NCBI GenBank assembly: GCA_025996655.1
Contig: BNTO01000032.1
Coordinates: 1 to 7,962 of the forward strand
DNA: 7,962 nt
From: Alphaproteobacteria bacterium
Lineage (GTDB): Bacteria > Pseudomonadota > Alphaproteobacteria > BNTO01
Direction of reading: 5' to 3'
Shown here: piece after piece, positions 7,781-7,962 of the stretch
How positions within the stretch are numbered: position 1 is the first letter of the stretch
How the letters are laid out: the number at the start of each line of letters is the position of its first letter
Program-made: the position numbers and the translations under genes
Notes under the pieces: model-generated
What the model saw: the letters and a program-made list of their open reading frames with translations, nothing else
Databases searched by the model: none
Told to the model about the DNA's origin: nothing

Positions 7781-7906
7781 ATGATTACAGAAGAAATTTT
7801 TATTCAAAAAATGACCGGTAAAAAAAGCAAGTATTATGGCCCTGTTGAAACCTCTCATCCCCCATCGAAAGAGATCAACTTTGGCTTCAAGCTTTTGGTA
7901 GAATGA
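7781..7906 (+). CDS. Small 41-codon frame ending in the inverted repeat
   Basis: The frame reads MITEEIFIQKMTGKKSKYY, then GPVETSHPPSKE and INFGFKLLVE, ending at TGA 7904-7906. Possible ribosome binding site: AAAGG at 7766-7770, spacing 10. The first 19 codons lie outside the inverted repeat; the last 22 lie inside it, so the same tail is also encoded on the minus strand at the left end, there without a start. It may be a remnant of an orphan toxin/immunity module or of a protein whose conserved C-terminus lies in a dispersed repeat. It could also be a chance frame. No family recognised. Confidence 0.4.
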   Translation: MITEEIFIQKMTGKKSKYYGPVETSHPPSKEINFGFKLLVE

Positions 7907-7962
7907 GATTCGTTTGGCAAAAAAAATCAAAAAAATGTTTATCAACCAACTCATCCGTCCCG
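7838..7962. repeat. Right copy of 125-bp inverted repeat
   Basis: Reverse complement of 3-127 with a single mismatch (C at 7952). The copy includes the last 22 codons and stop of the 41-codon frame, followed by A-tracts of 8 and 7 bases and GTTTATCAACCAACTCATCC. It reaches the last base of the window, so the real repeat may be longer. The inner edge is at GGCCCTG (7838-7844). Confidence 0.95.

Noticed and set aside
7911..7945. A/T tracts of the inverted repeat as an intrinsic terminator
   Set aside because: The tracts are not preceded on either strand by a GC-rich hairpin that I could find.
7727..7954. Minus-strand frame of 75 codons across the right inverted repeat
   Set aside because: It is read from repeat DNA and A/T tracts, overlaps the 41-codon plus-strand frame, and gives a low-complexity hydrophobic/aromatic translation. 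There is no supporting start signal.
3..7962. Composite transposon or IS with long terminal inverted repeats
   Set aside because: No transposase, integrase or recombinase is encoded between the repeats, and target-site duplications cannot be seen because the repeats reach the window ends.
3..7962. Phase-variable invertible segment switching the exoprotein on
   Set aside because: The in-frame stop at 108-110 lies inside the repeat itself, so inversion between the two copies would leave the same stop upstream of the frame.
1..7962. CRISPR array, tRNA or rRNA genes
   Set aside because: No short direct repeats with regular spacing, no tRNA cloverleaf with a CCA-type end, and no recognisable rRNA segments were seen on either strand.

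Overview
The window looks like a fragment of a Gram-negative genome. It holds most of one very large two-partner-secretion (FHA/CdiA-like) exoprotein with a polymorphic-toxin C-terminus. A probable immunity gene sits two bases downstream, followed by a tiny orphan reading frame. The organism cannot be fixed from sequence alone. Base composition is about 40-70% GC locally in the exoprotein and drops to about 23-40% in the toxin tip and most of the immunity gene, as is usual for horizontally exchanged toxin/immunity cassettes. The large size, the degenerate FHA-type repeats and the toxin end suggest a bacterium that competes with neighbours or interacts with a host, but this is inference.

Layout: 3-127 is the left copy of a 125-bp inverted repeat. 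The exoprotein frame becomes open inside its inner edge and runs to 7154. The first usable start codons are TTG 216 and ATG 222, but adhesin-like protein sequence continues upstream to the repeat edge and there is no signal peptide or TPS domain, so the gene is 5'-truncated. The protein reads as a long beta-helical shaft (residues about 1-1055, with an internal duplication), a transition segment (about 1060-1150), a second Thr-rich FHA-2-like shaft (about 1400-1830), a coiled coil (about 1932-1983), a Gly/Ala-rich hydrophobic pretoxin region (about 2059-2170) and a short AT-rich C-terminal tip (about 2245-2312) that is the candidate toxin. The 186-codon gene at 7157-7717 is the candidate immunity protein, with its ribosome binding site inside the last codons of the exoprotein. 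A 41-codon frame at 7781-7906 runs into the right copy of the inverted repeat (7838-7962).

Functionally this matches contact-dependent inhibition/polymorphic toxin organisation: a stalk that displays the toxin, a variable toxin tip, and co-translated immunity. The most unusual point is the near-perfect inverted repeat at both ends. It cuts off the exoprotein on the left and forms the C-terminus of the small frame on the right. It is either a genuine repeat that leaves a silent, headless toxin cassette, or an assembly/amplification artefact. The internal geometry argues that simple inversion between the two copies could not restore the exoprotein frame.
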